From: CAG-170 sp022779365
GTDB taxonomy: Bacteria > Bacillota > Clostridia > Oscillospirales > Oscillospiraceae
Length of the DNA: 28,452 nucleotides
Reading direction: 5' to 3'
Assembly: GCA_022779365.1 (NCBI GenBank)
Contig: JALFSI010000055.1
Coordinates: 1 to 28,452 of the forward strand
A model generated the notes under the pieces. The model was not told where the DNA came from. It made no database searches and saw nothing but the letters and a program-made list of their open reading frames with translations. Below, one piece after another: positions 28,280 to 28,452 of the stretch. Position 1 is the stretch's first letter, and the number at the start of each line of letters is the position of its first letter. The position numbers were made by a program, and so were the translations under genes.

Positions 28280-28452
28280 GAGCGTGTCAAAAAAGTGTTT
28301 TTGACACGCTTTCAAACGAAAACCGCTTCGCTGGGTTTCCGTTTGAGAGGGCTTGCACCCTGCCGCGCGCATAATTTGTGCGCTGCGAGCGCACAAATTC
28401 CACACTTGCAGGGCGCAATGTATTTTCTGCGACGTACACGCCGCCGCAGAAA
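28280..28452 (+). mobile_element. Family II multi-hairpin element, copy C (cut by window end)
   Basis: The first 173 nt of the element are present, starting with the same GAGCGTGTC hairpin. It is more diverged from A and B than they are from each other. Changes fall in pairs: the stem AATTTGTGTGCC/GGCGCACAAATT of copy B is AATTTGTGCGCT/AGCGCACAAATT here, and the long-range stem is CCCTGC/GCAGGG. If it is full length it ends near 28514. Confidence 0.82.

Overview
The window looks like a chromosome segment of an anaerobic Gram-positive gut-type member of the Clostridia, most likely Oscillospiraceae or a close relative. This is inferred from a class III (oxygen-sensitive) ribonucleotide reductase with NrdR boxes, a molybdenum hydroxylase, lipoproteins with a classic lipobox, sigma-A promoters with strong AGGAGG-type ribosome sites, high G+C, and no outer-membrane genes. 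No sequence search was possible, so the taxonomy is an inference.

Layout, left to right. 1-511: two kinds of hairpin-rich repeat. 512-4636 (minus): nrdG-nrdD-trxB, an anaerobic deoxyribonucleotide operon in which NrdD carries a fused C-terminal glutaredoxin-like domain, with two NrdR boxes. 4671-6428: a TetR-type regulator divergent from an NAD-dependent epimerase/reductase. 6429-7261: decayed coding remnants and one small membrane protein. 7399-7941: pyrophosphatase whose last codons come from a repeat. 8063-9512 (minus): an isolated four-gene phage lysis cassette beside tRNA-Ser(CGA) (9977-10067), with a duplicated tRNA 3' end between them. 10311-14299: a large lipoprotein solute-binding protein convergent with an unrelated lipoprotein. 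14504-15865: MATE exporter. 15897-16205: a compact type I toxin-antitoxin locus missed by ordinary gene calling. 16263-19965 (minus): three-subunit xanthine-dehydrogenase-like enzyme, divergent from a MocA-like nucleotidyltransferase (20223-20771). 21086-22036: DUF975 membrane protein with a zinc ribbon. 22298-28189 (minus): a five-gene Dlt-like operon (amino-acid ligase, GNAT, carrier protein, MBOAT, and an SGNH-NodB deacetylase fusion).

Two repeat families stand out. Family II is a 235-nt multi-hairpin element (230-464, 20809-21043, and 28280 to the window end). The two complete copies are each flanked by direct duplicates of a different terminator hairpin. In every copy the flanking unit is exactly a perfect stem with a 4-nt loop, so the element appears to insert at transcription terminators and duplicate the whole stem-loop. 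Family I is a roughly 150-bp element (1-139, 7262-7412, 22055-22204) with TACT/AGTA ends and hairpins that vary in a compensatory way between copies. No transposase for either family lies in the window.

The other main candidate for something new is the Dlt-like operon. The gene content predicts cytoplasmic activation of an amino acid onto a carrier, transfer across the membrane by the MBOAT protein, and extracellular modification by a protein that joins a DltD/AlgJ-like SGNH domain to a PgaB/IcaB-type polysaccharide deacetylase.
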